Origin: Bacteroidales bacterium
Lineage (GTDB): Bacteria > Bacteroidota > Bacteroidia > Bacteroidales > UBA1556
DNA: 59,260 nt
Reading direction: 5' to 3'
NCBI GenBank assembly: GCA_027064095.1
Contig: JAMOQI010000015.1
Location: 1 to 59,260 of the forward strand
Below the pieces are notes generated by a model that saw nothing but the letters and a program-made list of their open reading frames with translations, did not search any database and was not told where the DNA came from. Positions 27,851 through 36,919 of this stretch are shown one piece after another. Within the stretch, counting starts at the first letter, position 1. Each line of letters opens with the position of its first letter. Both the position numbers and the translations under genes were made by a program.

Positions 27851-28381
27851 TTATTTGCAAATAATTTGGTCTAAAATCATTTTAGCACCAATCTCAGCTG
27901 AAGTTGATTCTGTAGATACTACCACATTTGGAGACACAGGTATTTCAAAGGGAGCGTCAATACCGCTAACATTTTTAATTTCTCCTTTTAAGGCTTTCTT
28001 ATATAAGCCTTTAACGTCTCTTTGTATACACATCTCTAATGATGTATCAACAAAAACTTCAAAGTAATAATCTCCCAATATATCTCTTAGCATATTCCTT
28101 ATTTCTTTTGTTGGAGACATAAATGCTGATATTACCATTACACCGGAGTTAAGAATGATTTTGGCTATTTCAGCGGCACGCCTGACATTTTCTTTTCTGG
28201 CTTCCTCGGTATATCCAAGGTCTTTGTTTAGCCCGTTTCTTAATATATCTCCATCCAAAACAACAGTAGTGATATTCTCTTTGTCTAATTTCTTTTTTAG
28301 TTCTTTAGCTAAAGTTGTTTTTCCGGAGCCGGAAAGCCCTGTTAACCATATACATTTTAAAGTCTTATTAGTTTTACCCAC
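27851..28381 (-). CDS. cysC: Adenylylsulfate (APS) kinase
   Basis: This enzyme phosphorylates APS to PAPS, the universal sulfate donor. The 176-residue protein has the P-loop GLSGSGKTT (15-23) and the APS-binding DGDILRNGLNKDLGYTEEAR. The family segment DVKGLYKKALKGE is followed by GIDAPFEIP. The start is GTG (28379-28381), with no ATG nearby. ATP sulfurylase genes (cysD, cysN or sat) are not in the window, so the source of APS lies elsewhere. It lies between the glmM unit and a secreted-protein gene. Confidence 0.93.
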   Translation of the reverse strand: MGKTNKTLKCIWLTGLSGSGKTTLAKELKKKLDKENITTVVLDGDILRNGLNKDLGYTEEARKENVRRAAEIAKIILNSGVMVISAFMSPTKEIRNMLRDILGDYYFEVFVDTSLEMCIQRDVKGLYKKALKGEIKNVSGIDAPFEIPVSPNVVVSTESTSAEIGAKMILDQIICK

Positions 28382-28408
28382 TTGTTAACTTTTGTATTTA
28401 TAGATGAT

Positions 28409-28444
28409 GCTTATCAGCCTATCGTTTTTAATAGGCTGATAAGC
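28409..28444. terminator. Perfect 14-bp hairpin between cysC and the FG-GAP gene
   Basis: GCTTATCAGCCTAT (28409-28422) pairs perfectly with 28431-28444 across an 8-nt loop. It is placed to terminate the FG-GAP gene on the minus strand. Neither side has a strong T-run, so termination is plausible but not certain. Confidence 0.6.
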
Positions 28445-28454
28445 TATTATTAAT

Positions 28455-29765
28455 TTATTGTTTTATTAGTTTCTTAATAGCAAAAAGTCCATTATTTGAA
28501 CGGAATTCTATAGTATAAATTCCCGGAGATAACTTATCAATAGGAATTTTATTGCCAATAGAATGAAAAATCAATACAGATTCACCTAGCGAGTTGAAAA
28601 TTTCAATCTGATCAAATTTTTCTTTTGTATCGATAGATATAACGTTAGTGGCTGGGTTTGGATATATTTTAAACTTATCGCTAATATTTTGTTTCGTATT
28701 TCTAATTGAATTAGGTCCGTTTTCAAAGTATATGATATTGCCATAATATTCTCCAACAAAAAGGTCCATATCTCCGTCGTTATCAATATCGGCAAATGTA
28801 GGGAATGCATATCCAATAACTGAATCTATTCCAAATGGATTATTCTGTGGGCTGGCAAATTGAGGATTGGTTGAGGTGCCAATATTTTTATAATATTGCA
28901 TTGCGCCATAATATTCACCTACTAGTAAATCTAAATCTCCATCTTTATCGAGATCAGCAAAAGCCGGTGCTGCTATTATGTATGTTGAGTCTAATCCAAA
29001 AGGGTTAATTTGCTCTGTAGTAAAATGTGGATTAGTTGCAGAACCAGTATTTTGGAAATAATGGAGTGAACCATAATATCCACCAGTTAAAAGGTCCATG
29101 TCTCCATCTCCATCAATATCAGCAAAAGTAGGTAAAGAGAAGTATCCTATTGAAGTTAATCCAAATGGGTTTGTTTGCGGAGATGCAAATTGTGGATTTG
29201 TCGCGGTTCCTATATTTTTAAAATATACAATATTCCCTGGATATTCTCCTACAAAAAGATCCATATCCCCATCGTTGTCGATATCTACAAAATTCGGAAA
29301 TGATATTGTCACTGTAGAGTCAAGTCCAAAGGGGTTTGTAACAGGAGTAGCAAATGATGGATTAGTATTTGTCCCTGTATTCTTAAAATATTTTAAAGCG
29401 CCATAATATTCACCTGCAAGTAAATCTAAATCTCCATCATTATCCAAATCTACAAAAGTTGGAGATGCAAACTGATATGTGGATATTATATTAAATGGGT
29501 TTGTTTGAGGAGTGCTAAAAGACTGTGCTGAACTTTGATTGGCAGAAGTTATTCCAAAAATAAAAGCTGTAGCTCCAAGAATTTTCGTCAAAGATGGTTT
29601 GCTTATAACTCTTGCTAATTCGTTGATTATTCTCTTTATTTTATAAATAATCTTTTCAATTTCATTAGAAATATCTACATGATAATTAGAAATAAGATAC
29701 TGCAACCGTTTTGCTAAAACAGAGAGCTGTCTTTTTTTACGCGAATAGTGATTTTTTTGATTCAT
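28455..29765 (-). CDS. FG-GAP repeat protein with type IX secretion sorting domain
   Basis: This predicted cell-surface or secreted protein has 436 residues from the ATG at 29765; the in-frame ATG at 29807 would overlap the upstream gene. An unusual basic, helical N-terminal region of about 75 residues precedes a hydrophobic signal-like segment (ILGATAFIFGITSA...SSAQ). Four and a half copies of a 55-residue unit follow, each with a calcium-type loop (DLDNDGDLD, DIDNDGDMD, DIDGDGDMD) and a YYG/YFKN motif, as in FG-GAP beta-propeller blades. The C-terminal 85 residues begin FKIYPNPATNVISI and match the type A sorting domain that directs export by the PorSS/type IX system. The ligand is unknown. 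Confidence 0.88.
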   Translation of the reverse strand: MNQKNHYSRKKRQLSVLAKRLQYLISNYHVDISNEIEKIIYKIKRIINELARVISKPSLTKILGATAFIFGITSANQSSAQSFSTPQTNPFNIISTYQFASPTFVDLDNDGDLDLLAGEYYGALKYFKNTGTNTNPSFATPVTNPFGLDSTVTISFPNFVDIDNDGDMDLFVGEYPGNIVYFKNIGTATNPQFASPQTNPFGLTSIGYFSLPTFADIDGDGDMDLLTGGYYGSLHYFQNTGSATNPHFTTEQINPFGLDSTYIIAAPAFADLDKDGDLDLLVGEYYGAMQYYKNIGTSTNPQFASPQNNPFGIDSVIGYAFPTFADIDNDGDMDLFVGEYYGNIIYFENGPNSIRNTKQNISDKFKIYPNPATNVISIDTKEKFDQIEIFNSLGESVLIFHSIGNKIPIDKLSPGIYTIEFRSNNGLFAIKKLIKQ

Positions 29766-29785
29766 AGATGATAATTTTAGGTTAT

Positions 29786-30859
29786 TTATACTTCTGATGC
29801 TGCCCAATATGTCGCATTAGGAATCATTATTCCGGTTTTATAGTTTGGGGTAATAGTATTCAATATATTTGGTCTTATTTTATTTGGTATAATATGCACA
29901 TCATAAATTTCGTCTAGTGACGATAGGTATGAAATCTTTCCAATAACAGACGCACTAGGTAAGTGAACAACTATTATTCCTGCTTGATTTGCCTTCTCGG
30001 CAAAGTCTAGTTTAGCAAAGGTGGAAGAATTCTTACGTAGTTTTGAAAGTCCAATAAAAAGGTAATCCTTATAAAGTGACATTCCTCTTACAAATCCATC
30101 AACTTTTACAACAACTTCGTATGTTCCTGTTTCAGTATTTATTTTAATAAGTTCACCTTTAGCAGAGAGTAAAACATATAATTCATTATTAAAAATACGT
30201 GGAGAATGTGGCATTGCTAAATCTTTCGCAATTATCTTATTCGTCTCCATATCTATTACTACTCCCGTTTTTGTAATATTATTGCGCCAACTTTGAAAGC
30301 TATTTCCCTCATTAAAAGCAGTAGCATACTTTGGAATTCCATTTCGCATTGCCATACCATTCAAATGGCATCTGTCTTCAGATACCAGCTCATCGATAAA
30401 AGAAGGCTTCCAATAGGGAGTGAAATTATAATCGTCATCTAGTTTTATTATGCAAGAAAATAAAGTGTTTACAGCATATAGATTCTCATCTTTGCCAAAG
30501 TTTAAATCATGAATATCCAAGTTTCCTGTATGATATGTAAGCCTTGGCATATAAATAGAATCATATTTGTTAGGTGAGTTAGGATAATTTATTGCCAAAT
30601 CTTTGGAATTAGAAAATACAATTACTTCATCTTTACATGCGATAGCAAGCTTGTCTTTATTGGTGTCTTCTGCTACCCCCATTGGTTTTGAAAAAGTACG
30701 TGGTAATTGTATTAATGTGTTTTTATCTTTAGGTGAAAGAAAAATTATTTTTCCTGCTTGATATGTAGAAATAGCAATAGTACAGTTTAATTGCAGTAAT
30801 AATTCCGGTAGTTGAGGTGTATATGTGCAGCTAAAAGGTGCTAATGAGCTATTTGCCAT
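29786..30859 (-). CDS. TIGR03032-type beta-propeller protein
   Basis: This 357-residue soluble protein matches the TIGR03032/DUF4915 pattern in outline: CTIAISTYQAGKIIFLS near the start, PMGVAEDTNKDKLAIAC, MPRLTYHTGNLDIHDL, EDRCHLNGMAMRNGIPKYAT, MPHSPRIFNNELYVLLS and VRGMSLYKDYLFIGLSKLR. The function is unknown. It has no signal peptide. It ends 20 bases before the FG-GAP gene start, so the two are probably one transcription unit, with a promoter box at 30912-30919. Confidence 0.82.
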   Translation of the reverse strand: MANSSLAPFSCTYTPQLPELLLQLNCTIAISTYQAGKIIFLSPKDKNTLIQLPRTFSKPMGVAEDTNKDKLAIACKDEVIVFSNSKDLAINYPNSPNKYDSIYMPRLTYHTGNLDIHDLNFGKDENLYAVNTLFSCIIKLDDDYNFTPYWKPSFIDELVSEDRCHLNGMAMRNGIPKYATAFNEGNSFQSWRNNITKTGVVIDMETNKIIAKDLAMPHSPRIFNNELYVLLSAKGELIKINTETGTYEVVVKVDGFVRGMSLYKDYLFIGLSKLRKNSSTFAKLDFAEKANQAGIIVVHLPSASVIGKISYLSSLDEIYDVHIIPNKIRPNILNTITPNYKTGIMIPNATYWAASEV

Positions 30860-30911
30860 TTTTGTATTGATATTATTGTTAATAATGGATATTATGATGT
30901 ATATAACATGG

Positions 30912-30919
30912 CAAATTTA
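30912..30919 (-). promoter_or_regulatory. -7 promoter element for the TIGR03032/FG-GAP unit
   Basis: The minus strand reads TAAATTTG (TAnnTTTG), 52 bases upstream of the ATG at 30859. Confidence 0.5.
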
Positions 30920-30981
30920 TGAAATATATTTCAATATCTTTTAATAAATTTTTTTCTGAATAAATTATTCTGTATTATTCA

Positions 30982-30989
30982 TACATTTG
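30982..30989 (+). promoter_or_regulatory. -7 promoter element for the glycosyltransferase operon
   Basis: TACATTTG is an exact TAnnTTTG match ending 17 bases before the ATG at 31007. Confidence 0.6.
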
Positions 30990-31006
30990 CAAAAGGCACA
31001 TTTCAG

Positions 31007-32563
31007 ATGAAAGAAAGAATTAAGATATCAAGGATCAAAGAATTGAGTATTATTCAAAAAGTAATATTAATATTATTATTTAGTGGATTTTTACTTATTG
31101 GCGTAAAAATATCTTCTGATTATGGTGTTGCTTGGGACGACCACTTGCAGACAAATATAGGGAAGCAAAATCTTGAATATGCATTAGGAAAGAACCAAGA
31201 TTTATTTCGAAATGTAGATCGATTTTACGGTAGTGCTTTTGAGTTACCACTATATTATATTCAGCATTTCTTTAAATTATTCAGTTCTCAAGTTTATGTT
31301 CGACATCTTATTACACATTTATATTTCCTTTTTTCACTATTGATTTTTTTTAAGTTGATATTACGACTTTTCAAATCATTTCCATTAGCCTTGTTAGGTG
31401 TTTTTTTTATTTATCTACAGCCTCGAATTTTTGCGCATTCGTTTTTTAACACAAAAGATTTGCCTTTTCTTTCAACTTTTATACTTAGTCTCTATACTCT
31501 TTGGATGGTGGTAGAATCTCCATCAGATAGAAGGCGAATTATTTTGCATTCTTTTGTCACTGCTTTTTTAATTGATATTAGATTGGTTGGATTTATTGTG
31601 CCTGCAATTACTGTGGGAATTCTTGCTTTTATATATATTCCAAAGAAAGAGCTGAGAAAAATAATAAAACCAATGTTAAGTTATACCTTATTTGCTGCGT
31701 TATTTACATATATGTTGTGGCCGGCTTTATGGCTGCATCCAACGTTGTTATTAAAGAGTTTTATTAGAATGTCTCATTTCCCATGGAGTTATACTAACTT
31801 AATAGCAGGACAAACAATATTAGCTACACAAAATCCTTGGTATTATATTCCTTTCTGGATTGGGAGTACAACTCCTCTGTCAATTCTATTTTTATGGTTC
31901 ATAGGAGTGGTGTTTGTGATATATAATATTTTAAGTAAAGATAGTTTTATCTTTGATACTAAGACTATTTTCTTGGCTAGTTTAGTGACTATGCCAGTTG
32001 ATTTATGGATTTTCTTTTTGATATTAAAACCTGTTTTCTATGATGGATGGCGGCAATTATTCTTTATGAGCCCTCTTTTGGTTATTGGAGCTGTTTATGG
32101 AACTCATTGTCTTTTTAAATCCATAAGAAATTTTAAATATTTATCTGTTATTTTAGGACTTACCTTGCTGATACTTGTTATGGTGCCAGTTGTTAAAATG
32201 ATTATCATTCATCCGTATCAACAAGTATATTTTAATATGCTAATTTCTAAGAAAAATAACAATATTCGTCAGAATTATGAAATGGATTATTGGGGATTGA
32301 GTTATAAAGAAGGCTTTGAGAGATTATTGAAATTAGATAATAGTAAACATATTAAAGTATATGTAGCAAATATCGCAGCATTAGATAATTGTAAATTAGT
32401 TGATGAAAATGAGCGTAGAATTTCTATAGTGGAGAAAATAGAAAATGCAAATTATTTTATAACAAATTATCGCTTTCATCCTCAGGAATTTCCTTACGAA
32501 AAAGTCATTAGTATTAATAGGCAGGGTAGTAGTATATTGGGAGTTTATAAACTAAAAGAGTAG
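31007..32563 (+). CDS. Multi-spanning membrane glycosyltransferase (GT39/ArnT-like, GT-C fold)
   Basis: This 518-residue integral membrane protein has about ten hydrophobic segments. The first extracytoplasmic loop carries the acidic pair typical of GT-C enzymes (DYGVAWDDH, after the first helix). The segment FAHSFFNTKDLPF recurs in this group. It would transfer a sugar from a polyprenyl-phosphate donor on the outer face of the inner membrane; donor and acceptor are not deducible. Three bases separate it from the next gene, so it heads a three-gene operon with a methyltransferase and a GT2 enzyme that could supply the polyprenyl-linked sugar. Confidence 0.8.
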   Translation: MKERIKISRIKELSIIQKVILILLFSGFLLIGVKISSDYGVAWDDHLQTNIGKQNLEYALGKNQDLFRNVDRFYGSAFELPLYYIQHFFKLFSSQVYVRHLITHLYFLFSLLIFFKLILRLFKSFPLALLGVFFIYLQPRIFAHSFFNTKDLPFLSTFILSLYTLWMVVESPSDRRRIILHSFVTAFLIDIRLVGFIVPAITVGILAFIYIPKKELRKIIKPMLSYTLFAALFTYMLWPALWLHPTLLLKSFIRMSHFPWSYTNLIAGQTILATQNPWYYIPFWIGSTTPLSILFLWFIGVVFVIYNILSKDSFIFDTKTIFLASLVTMPVDLWIFFLILKPVFYDGWRQLFFMSPLLVIGAVYGTHCLFKSIRNFKYLSVILGLTLLILVMVPVVKMIIIHPYQQVYFNMLISKKNNNIRQNYEMDYWGLSYKEGFERLLKLDNSKHIKVYVANIAALDNCKLVDENERRISIVEKIENANYFITNYRFHPQEFPYEKVISINRQGSSILGVYKLKE

Positions 32564-32566
32564 TTA

Positions 32567-33334
32567 ATGGATTTACTGGAGTATAGAGAATTAACTAACA
32601 ATGTGCGTCACCCATGGGAAGTGGCTAGGTTTGAAGTAATGCTAAAATTATTGGATAAGCAATTTTCCAAAGTTGATATGCATATTGCAGATATTGGTTG
32701 TGGTGACACTTTTGTGGTTAACTCATTGGCAGAAAGATATCCTGATTATAAATATTTGGCTATTGATAAAGCATTTACCGACAATGATATTGATTTTTTT
32801 AAGAAGGAGTTTGCAGATAAAGATATTAAATTAGCAAAAGAATTAGAAACTATAAACAATTACACTTCCAATCTTGATATAGTACTATTAATGGATGTAA
32901 TTGAGCATATTGAGGATGATGTCTCGTTTTTAAAAAATATTATAAATCAAAATTTTATTTCAAGCGAATCTGTATTCCTAATTACTGTCCCAGCTTTTCA
33001 ATCGCTTTTTACTGCTCACGATAAATATCTTTTGCATTATCGTAGATACTCTCGAAAATCATTAAATGATACACTTAATAAAAGTGGGTATAAAGTTATT
33101 GACTCAGGTTATTTTTTTACAAGTTTAATGAAGGTGAGGGCTTTGCAGAAAATAATGGAAGAAATCCTTGGTGAGAAAGAGCAAAAGGGATTAGCGGTTT
33201 CAAATTATAGTAAAAACAAATCAGATATTATCAAAAGCTTTTTACTTTTGGATTTTAAAATAATGCAATTATTTCATAAGTTTGGGATAAAGATTCCTGG
33301 GCTTTCAACTTATGCTATATGTCGAAAATATTAA
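32567..33334 (+). CDS. Class I SAM-dependent methyltransferase
   Basis: This 255-residue protein has a Rossmann methyltransferase core: IADIGCGDTFVVNSLAERY (SAM motif I), YLAIDKAF, and DIVLLMDVIEHIEDDVSFL (the D-V-IEH motif IV of Methyltransf_11/23 types). The substrate is unknown; its location between two glycosyltransferases suggests a sugar or lipid-linked intermediate. It overlaps the next gene by 16 bases. Confidence 0.85.
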   Translation: MDLLEYRELTNNVRHPWEVARFEVMLKLLDKQFSKVDMHIADIGCGDTFVVNSLAERYPDYKYLAIDKAFTDNDIDFFKKEFADKDIKLAKELETINNYTSNLDIVLLMDVIEHIEDDVSFLKNIINQNFISSESVFLITVPAFQSLFTAHDKYLLHYRRYSRKSLNDTLNKSGYKVIDSGYFFTSLMKVRALQKIMEEILGEKEQKGLAVSNYSKNKSDIIKSFLLLDFKIMQLFHKFGIKIPGLSTYAICRKY

Positions 33335-34062
33335 TAGTAATTCCTGTTTATAATGAAGCTGAGCGTCTTGATAAAAAAACTTTTTTATCACATTTGTCAA
33401 AGCACCATGATCAGCATATTTTATTTGTAAATGATGGAAGCAGTGATAATTCTTATGAAGTGATTGAAGACTTGCGTAAAAGTGCCAAAGGACAAGTACA
33501 CACTCTTAGCTTGACAACAAATCAAGGTAAGGCTGAAGCTATAAGAAAAGGGATTCTTAAGATTAGAGAAAAGAAAAAGGATGCTGATTTTTTTGGATAT
33601 ATTGATGCAGATTTAGCAACACCCTTAAGTCAAGTAGAGTATATTATTAATAAGCTAAAGGTAGATGAAAGTAAGCTAATAGCTTTTGGAAGTCGAGAAA
33701 AAAAAACGGGTAATGATATTCAACGTAATATATGGCGCCATTATCTCGGGCGTATTTTTGCTGCTTATTCTAGTTTGTTGTTAAGCCTTAGAATTTATGA
33801 CACTCAATGTGGAGCAAAGTTTTTTAGGGCAACAGCTACTAATTATGGACTTTTTGAGGAGCATTTATTTAGCAGGTGGTTTTTTGACATTGAGATATTC
33901 CTACGCTTACGAAAAATTGTTGGAGATGAGAATTTTTATAAAAGTATTATTGAAATTCCTTTGTTAGAATGGCAAGAAAAAGGAAATACAAAACTTAAAT
34001 TGAAAGATTTCTTATTAACTCCTTTTGTATTGTTATTAATAAAAAGAAAATATAGAAAATAG
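33319..34062 (+). CDS. Family 2 glycosyltransferase (polyprenyl-phosphate sugar synthase-like)
   Basis: This 247-residue protein has the GT-A fold: ILIVIPVYNEAERL, FVNDGSSDNSYEVI, GYIDADLATPLSQVEYI (the DxD-like nucleotide-sugar site) and YDTQCGAKFFRA. The pattern resembles dolichyl/polyprenyl-phosphate glucose or mannose synthases. No membrane helices are obvious except a hydrophobic C-terminal stretch. It overlaps the methyltransferase by 16 bases. A plausible job is making the lipid-linked donor for the upstream GT-C enzyme. Confidence 0.85.
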   Translation: MSKILIVIPVYNEAERLDKKTFLSHLSKHHDQHILFVNDGSSDNSYEVIEDLRKSAKGQVHTLSLTTNQGKAEAIRKGILKIREKKKDADFFGYIDADLATPLSQVEYIINKLKVDESKLIAFGSREKKTGNDIQRNIWRHYLGRIFAAYSSLLLSLRIYDTQCGAKFFRATATNYGLFEEHLFSRWFFDIEIFLRLRKIVGDENFYKSIIEIPLLEWQEKGNTKLKLKDFLLTPFVLLLIKRKYRK

Positions 34063-34086
34063 AATTATTTTCAATTTTATTATTTG

Positions 34087-34109
34087 TGAGAATTTATTGA
34101 TAATTCTCA
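34087..34109 (+). terminator. Hairpin after the glycosyltransferase operon
   Basis: TGAGAATT pairs perfectly with AATTCTCA across a 7-nt loop, followed by TTGTTTATATTG. It is a modest terminator candidate 25 bases after the operon. Confidence 0.5.
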
Positions 34110-34197
34110 TTGTTTATATTGTGTTTAAATAAGCAATAAACTTGGTGTTTTGGGATAAAATTAAGATATTTGTACTTTGAAATATTAAATTATAACA

Positions 34198-35514
34198 ATG
34201 GACAAAAACACACCAATAGATTATAAAATAGTTAGCGAAAAAATTTCAGAAAGTGGTCTAAAAGAGGTAGGTAAGGCAACTATACGTGAAATTAAAAAAC
34301 TAGTTGATAATATTGAAAAATCTAGTGGCGAAAATTTTATCCGGATGGAAATGGGAATTCCGGGAATCCCTCCAACACAAGTAGGAGTGGATGCTGAGAT
34401 AAAGGCTTTGAAAAGTGGTGTTGCAGCCATATATCCTGATATCCAAGGGATTCCTACTTTAAAAAATGAAATTTCCAGATTTGTTAAAAATTTCATCAAT
34501 ATAGATGTTAATCCAGAGGGATGCTTGCCTACTGTTGGTTCAATGCAAGGTAGTTTTGCTGCATTTCTCGCCCTTAATAGAATACACAAAGGGCGGGAGA
34601 AGGTTCTTTTTATTGACCCGGGCTTTCCAGTTCATAAGCAGCAATTGCAGGTTTTAGGTTATCAATACGAAACTTTTGATGTTTATAACTATCGTGGTGA
34701 TAAACTACGCGATAAGCTTGAATCATTCTTGAGTAAAGGTGAAATTAGCTCCATACTTTATTCTAATCCTAATAATCCATCCTGGATTTGTTTTACAGAA
34801 AATGAATTACAAATTATTGCTGAATTATCTAAGAAGTATGGTGTAATAGTAATGGAAGACTTGGCCTATTTTGGAATGGATTTTCGTAAAGATTTAGGAA
34901 CACCGGGGCAAGCACCTTATCAAGCTTCTGTAGCTAGATATTCAGATGATTATATCCTTTTTATTTCTAGTTCAAAAGCCTTTAGTTATGCAGGACAACG
35001 TATTGGAATGATGGTGATTTCAGACCACTTATTCAAAGCGGAATTTCCTGATTTACTTAGGTTTTATAAAACTTCACAGTTTGGATATAGTATGGTGTTT
35101 GGAACAATCTACCCACTCAGTTCAGGGACTTCTCATTCAGCACAATATGCTTTAGCAGCTATCTTAAAAGCTGCCAATGATGGTGACTTAGATTTTGTGG
35201 AGGATGTTAAGATTTATGGTAAGAAGGCTCATATTATGAAGCAAATGTTTCTTGATAATGGATTTAAAATTGTCTATGATAAAGATGAAGATGAAGATAT
35301 AGCCGATGGATTCTATTTTACTTTTAGTTATCCGGGATTGAGTGGCGTTGAGTTATTAGGAGAGCTTATATATTATGGTATTAGCGCAATTTCGCTTGCC
35401 ATTACAGGCAGTGATAGGATTGAAGGGGTTAGAGCATGTGTATCATTGGTGAATGAAAATCAATTTGGAGATCTCGAATATAGACTTAAAGCTTTTAATA
35501 GGGATCATCAGTAG
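34198..35514 (+). CDS. Class I/II PLP-dependent aminotransferase
   Basis: This 438-residue enzyme of the aspartate aminotransferase fold has the cofactor Lys in FISSSKAFSYAGQRIG. SNPNNPSWICFTENEL and VMEDLAYFGMDF are the expected Asn/Asp neighbourhoods. The final arginine motif lies near GVRACVSLVNE. The substrate is not deducible. It lies 58 bases upstream of a four-gene 2-oxoacid oxidoreductase operon on the same strand, which fits a role in making or consuming the keto-acids that enzyme uses. Confidence 0.88.
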   Translation: MDKNTPIDYKIVSEKISESGLKEVGKATIREIKKLVDNIEKSSGENFIRMEMGIPGIPPTQVGVDAEIKALKSGVAAIYPDIQGIPTLKNEISRFVKNFINIDVNPEGCLPTVGSMQGSFAAFLALNRIHKGREKVLFIDPGFPVHKQQLQVLGYQYETFDVYNYRGDKLRDKLESFLSKGEISSILYSNPNNPSWICFTENELQIIAELSKKYGVIVMEDLAYFGMDFRKDLGTPGQAPYQASVARYSDDYILFISSSKAFSYAGQRIGMMVISDHLFKAEFPDLLRFYKTSQFGYSMVFGTIYPLSSGTSHSAQYALAAILKAANDGDLDFVEDVKIYGKKAHIMKQMFLDNGFKIVYDKDEDEDIADGFYFTFSYPGLSGVELLGELIYYGISAISLAITGSDRIEGVRACVSLVNENQFGDLEYRLKAFNRDHQ

Positions 35515-35572
35515 TTTAATAATTGAATATTAGTATATTAACATATTATAAATAATCAAAACATAAATAATA

Positions 35573-35791
35573 ATGGCAGTAAAAGGAAAAATTGTAGTGG
35601 ATACAGAGAAATGCAAGGGCTGTCAAGTCTGCATACCTGTTTGCCCTACAGAAGTAATTGAAATGTCGTCGATGGTCAATGGAAAAGGCTATCATTTTAT
35701 GGAGCAAGTGCGTGAGAATTGTACTGGATGTACAAATTGTGCAGTTGTTTGCCCCGATGGTGTGATAACAGTTTATCGGGTGAAAGTATAG
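35573..35791 (+). CDS. 2-oxoacid:ferredoxin oxidoreductase, delta (ferredoxin-like) subunit
   Basis: This 72-residue subunit has two 4Fe-4S motifs (CKGCQVCIPVCP and CTGCTNCAVVCP). It carries electrons from the catalytic core to external ferredoxin. It is the first gene of the delta-alpha-beta-gamma operon, 37 bases before the alpha subunit. Confidence 0.9.
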   Translation: MAVKGKIVVDTEKCKGCQVCIPVCPTEVIEMSSMVNGKGYHFMEQVRENCTGCTNCAVVCPDGVITVYRVKV

Positions 35792-35828
35792 TTAAATAAA
35801 TTCGTAAAATAAAGATCTTATCCAAACA

Positions 35829-36908
35829 ATGAAAGAACTAAGATTAATGAAAGGTAACGAAGCCATGGCCGAAGCAGCAATACGTTGTGGAGCTGATGGA
35901 TATTTTGGTTACCCAATTACCCCACAAAGTGAGGTGTTAGAATATCTTATGGCAGAACAGCCATGGAAAAGAACAGGAATGGTTGTTCTACAAGCAGAAA
36001 GTGAAGTTGCATCTATTAATATGCTTTATGGTGGAGCCTCAACCGGTAAAAAAGTATTAACATCATCTTCATCACCTGGAATTAGTTTAATGCAGGAAGG
36101 TATTTCTTATCTTGCTGGTGCTGAACTTCCTTGTGTTGTTATTAATGTTGTTAGAGGAGGCCCTGGATTGGGTGATATACAACCATCACAATCAGATTAT
36201 TTTCAAGCAACAAAAGGTGGAGGTCATGGCGATTATCATTTATATGTTATCGCTCCTTCAAGTGTTCAAGAGTCTTCAGACTTTGTTAAGAAAGCCTTTG
36301 AAGTAGCTTTTAAATATAGAATCCCTGCTATGGTATTATCTGATGGTGCCATTGGGCAAATGATGGAGAAAGTAGAACTATTTGAGCAAATGCCTCGACG
36401 TACAGATGAGGAAGTAATTGCAGAATGCGGAAGTTGGGCTACAACTGGTAAAACTCCTGATAGAGAGCATAATGTTATTACATCTCTAGATTTAATTCCA
36501 GAACGCCTTGAAGAGCATAACCATAAACTACAAGCTAAATACAAAGAGATAGAAGAAAATGAGGTTATCTATGAAGAGATACTTTGTGACGATGCTGATT
36601 ATGTAATTGTTGCTTATGGTACTTCTGCTCGTATTAGTCAGAAAACCGTTCAGTTGGCTCGCGAAAAAGGTTATAAACTTGGTCTTATGCGTCCAATTAC
36701 ACTTTGGCCTTTTCCAAAAGCAAAAATTGCTGAATATGGAGAAACAAAGAAAGGTATTTTGGTAGTGGAGATGAGTGAAGGTCAAATGGTTGAAGATGTT
36801 AGACTAAATATCAATGGTAAGATTCCTGTTGAGTTTTATGGTCGTTCAGGAGGGATGATTCCTACCCCTGATGAAGTATTAACCGCTTTTGAAAAGCATT
36901 TTATGTAG
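35829..36908 (+). CDS. vorB: 2-oxoacid:ferredoxin oxidoreductase, alpha subunit (VorB type)
   Basis: This 359-residue subunit of a 2-oxoacid oxidoreductase is probably for branched-chain keto-acids (3-methyl-2-oxobutanoate) by resemblance to VorB. Visible motifs are CGADGYFGYPITPQSEVLEYL, LQAESEVASINMLYGGASTG, TSSSSPGISLMQEGISYLAG and GGPGLGDIQPSQSDYFQATKGGGHGDY (outlined). Domain III is VIVAYGTSARISQK. The acceptor could also be 2-oxoglutarate, since specificity is not readable. It ends 11 bases before the beta subunit. Confidence 0.88.
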   Translation: MKELRLMKGNEAMAEAAIRCGADGYFGYPITPQSEVLEYLMAEQPWKRTGMVVLQAESEVASINMLYGGASTGKKVLTSSSSPGISLMQEGISYLAGAELPCVVINVVRGGPGLGDIQPSQSDYFQATKGGGHGDYHLYVIAPSSVQESSDFVKKAFEVAFKYRIPAMVLSDGAIGQMMEKVELFEQMPRRTDEEVIAECGSWATTGKTPDREHNVITSLDLIPERLEEHNHKLQAKYKEIEENEVIYEEILCDDADYVIVAYGTSARISQKTVQLAREKGYKLGLMRPITLWPFPKAKIAEYGETKKGILVVEMSEGQMVEDVRLNINGKIPVEFYGRSGGMIPTPDEVLTAFEKHFM

Positions 36909-36919
36909 GAGGAAAAACT

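Noticed and set aside
28500-29500. Regular 165-bp direct repeats as a possible CRISPR or satellite
   Set aside because: They are in frame and encode 55-residue FG-GAP units with conserved DxDxDG loops; the spacing and coding bias show protein repeats.
29766-29807. Upstream ATG for the FG-GAP gene
   Set aside because: It would overlap the TIGR03032 gene by 22 bases; the ATG at 29765 clears it.
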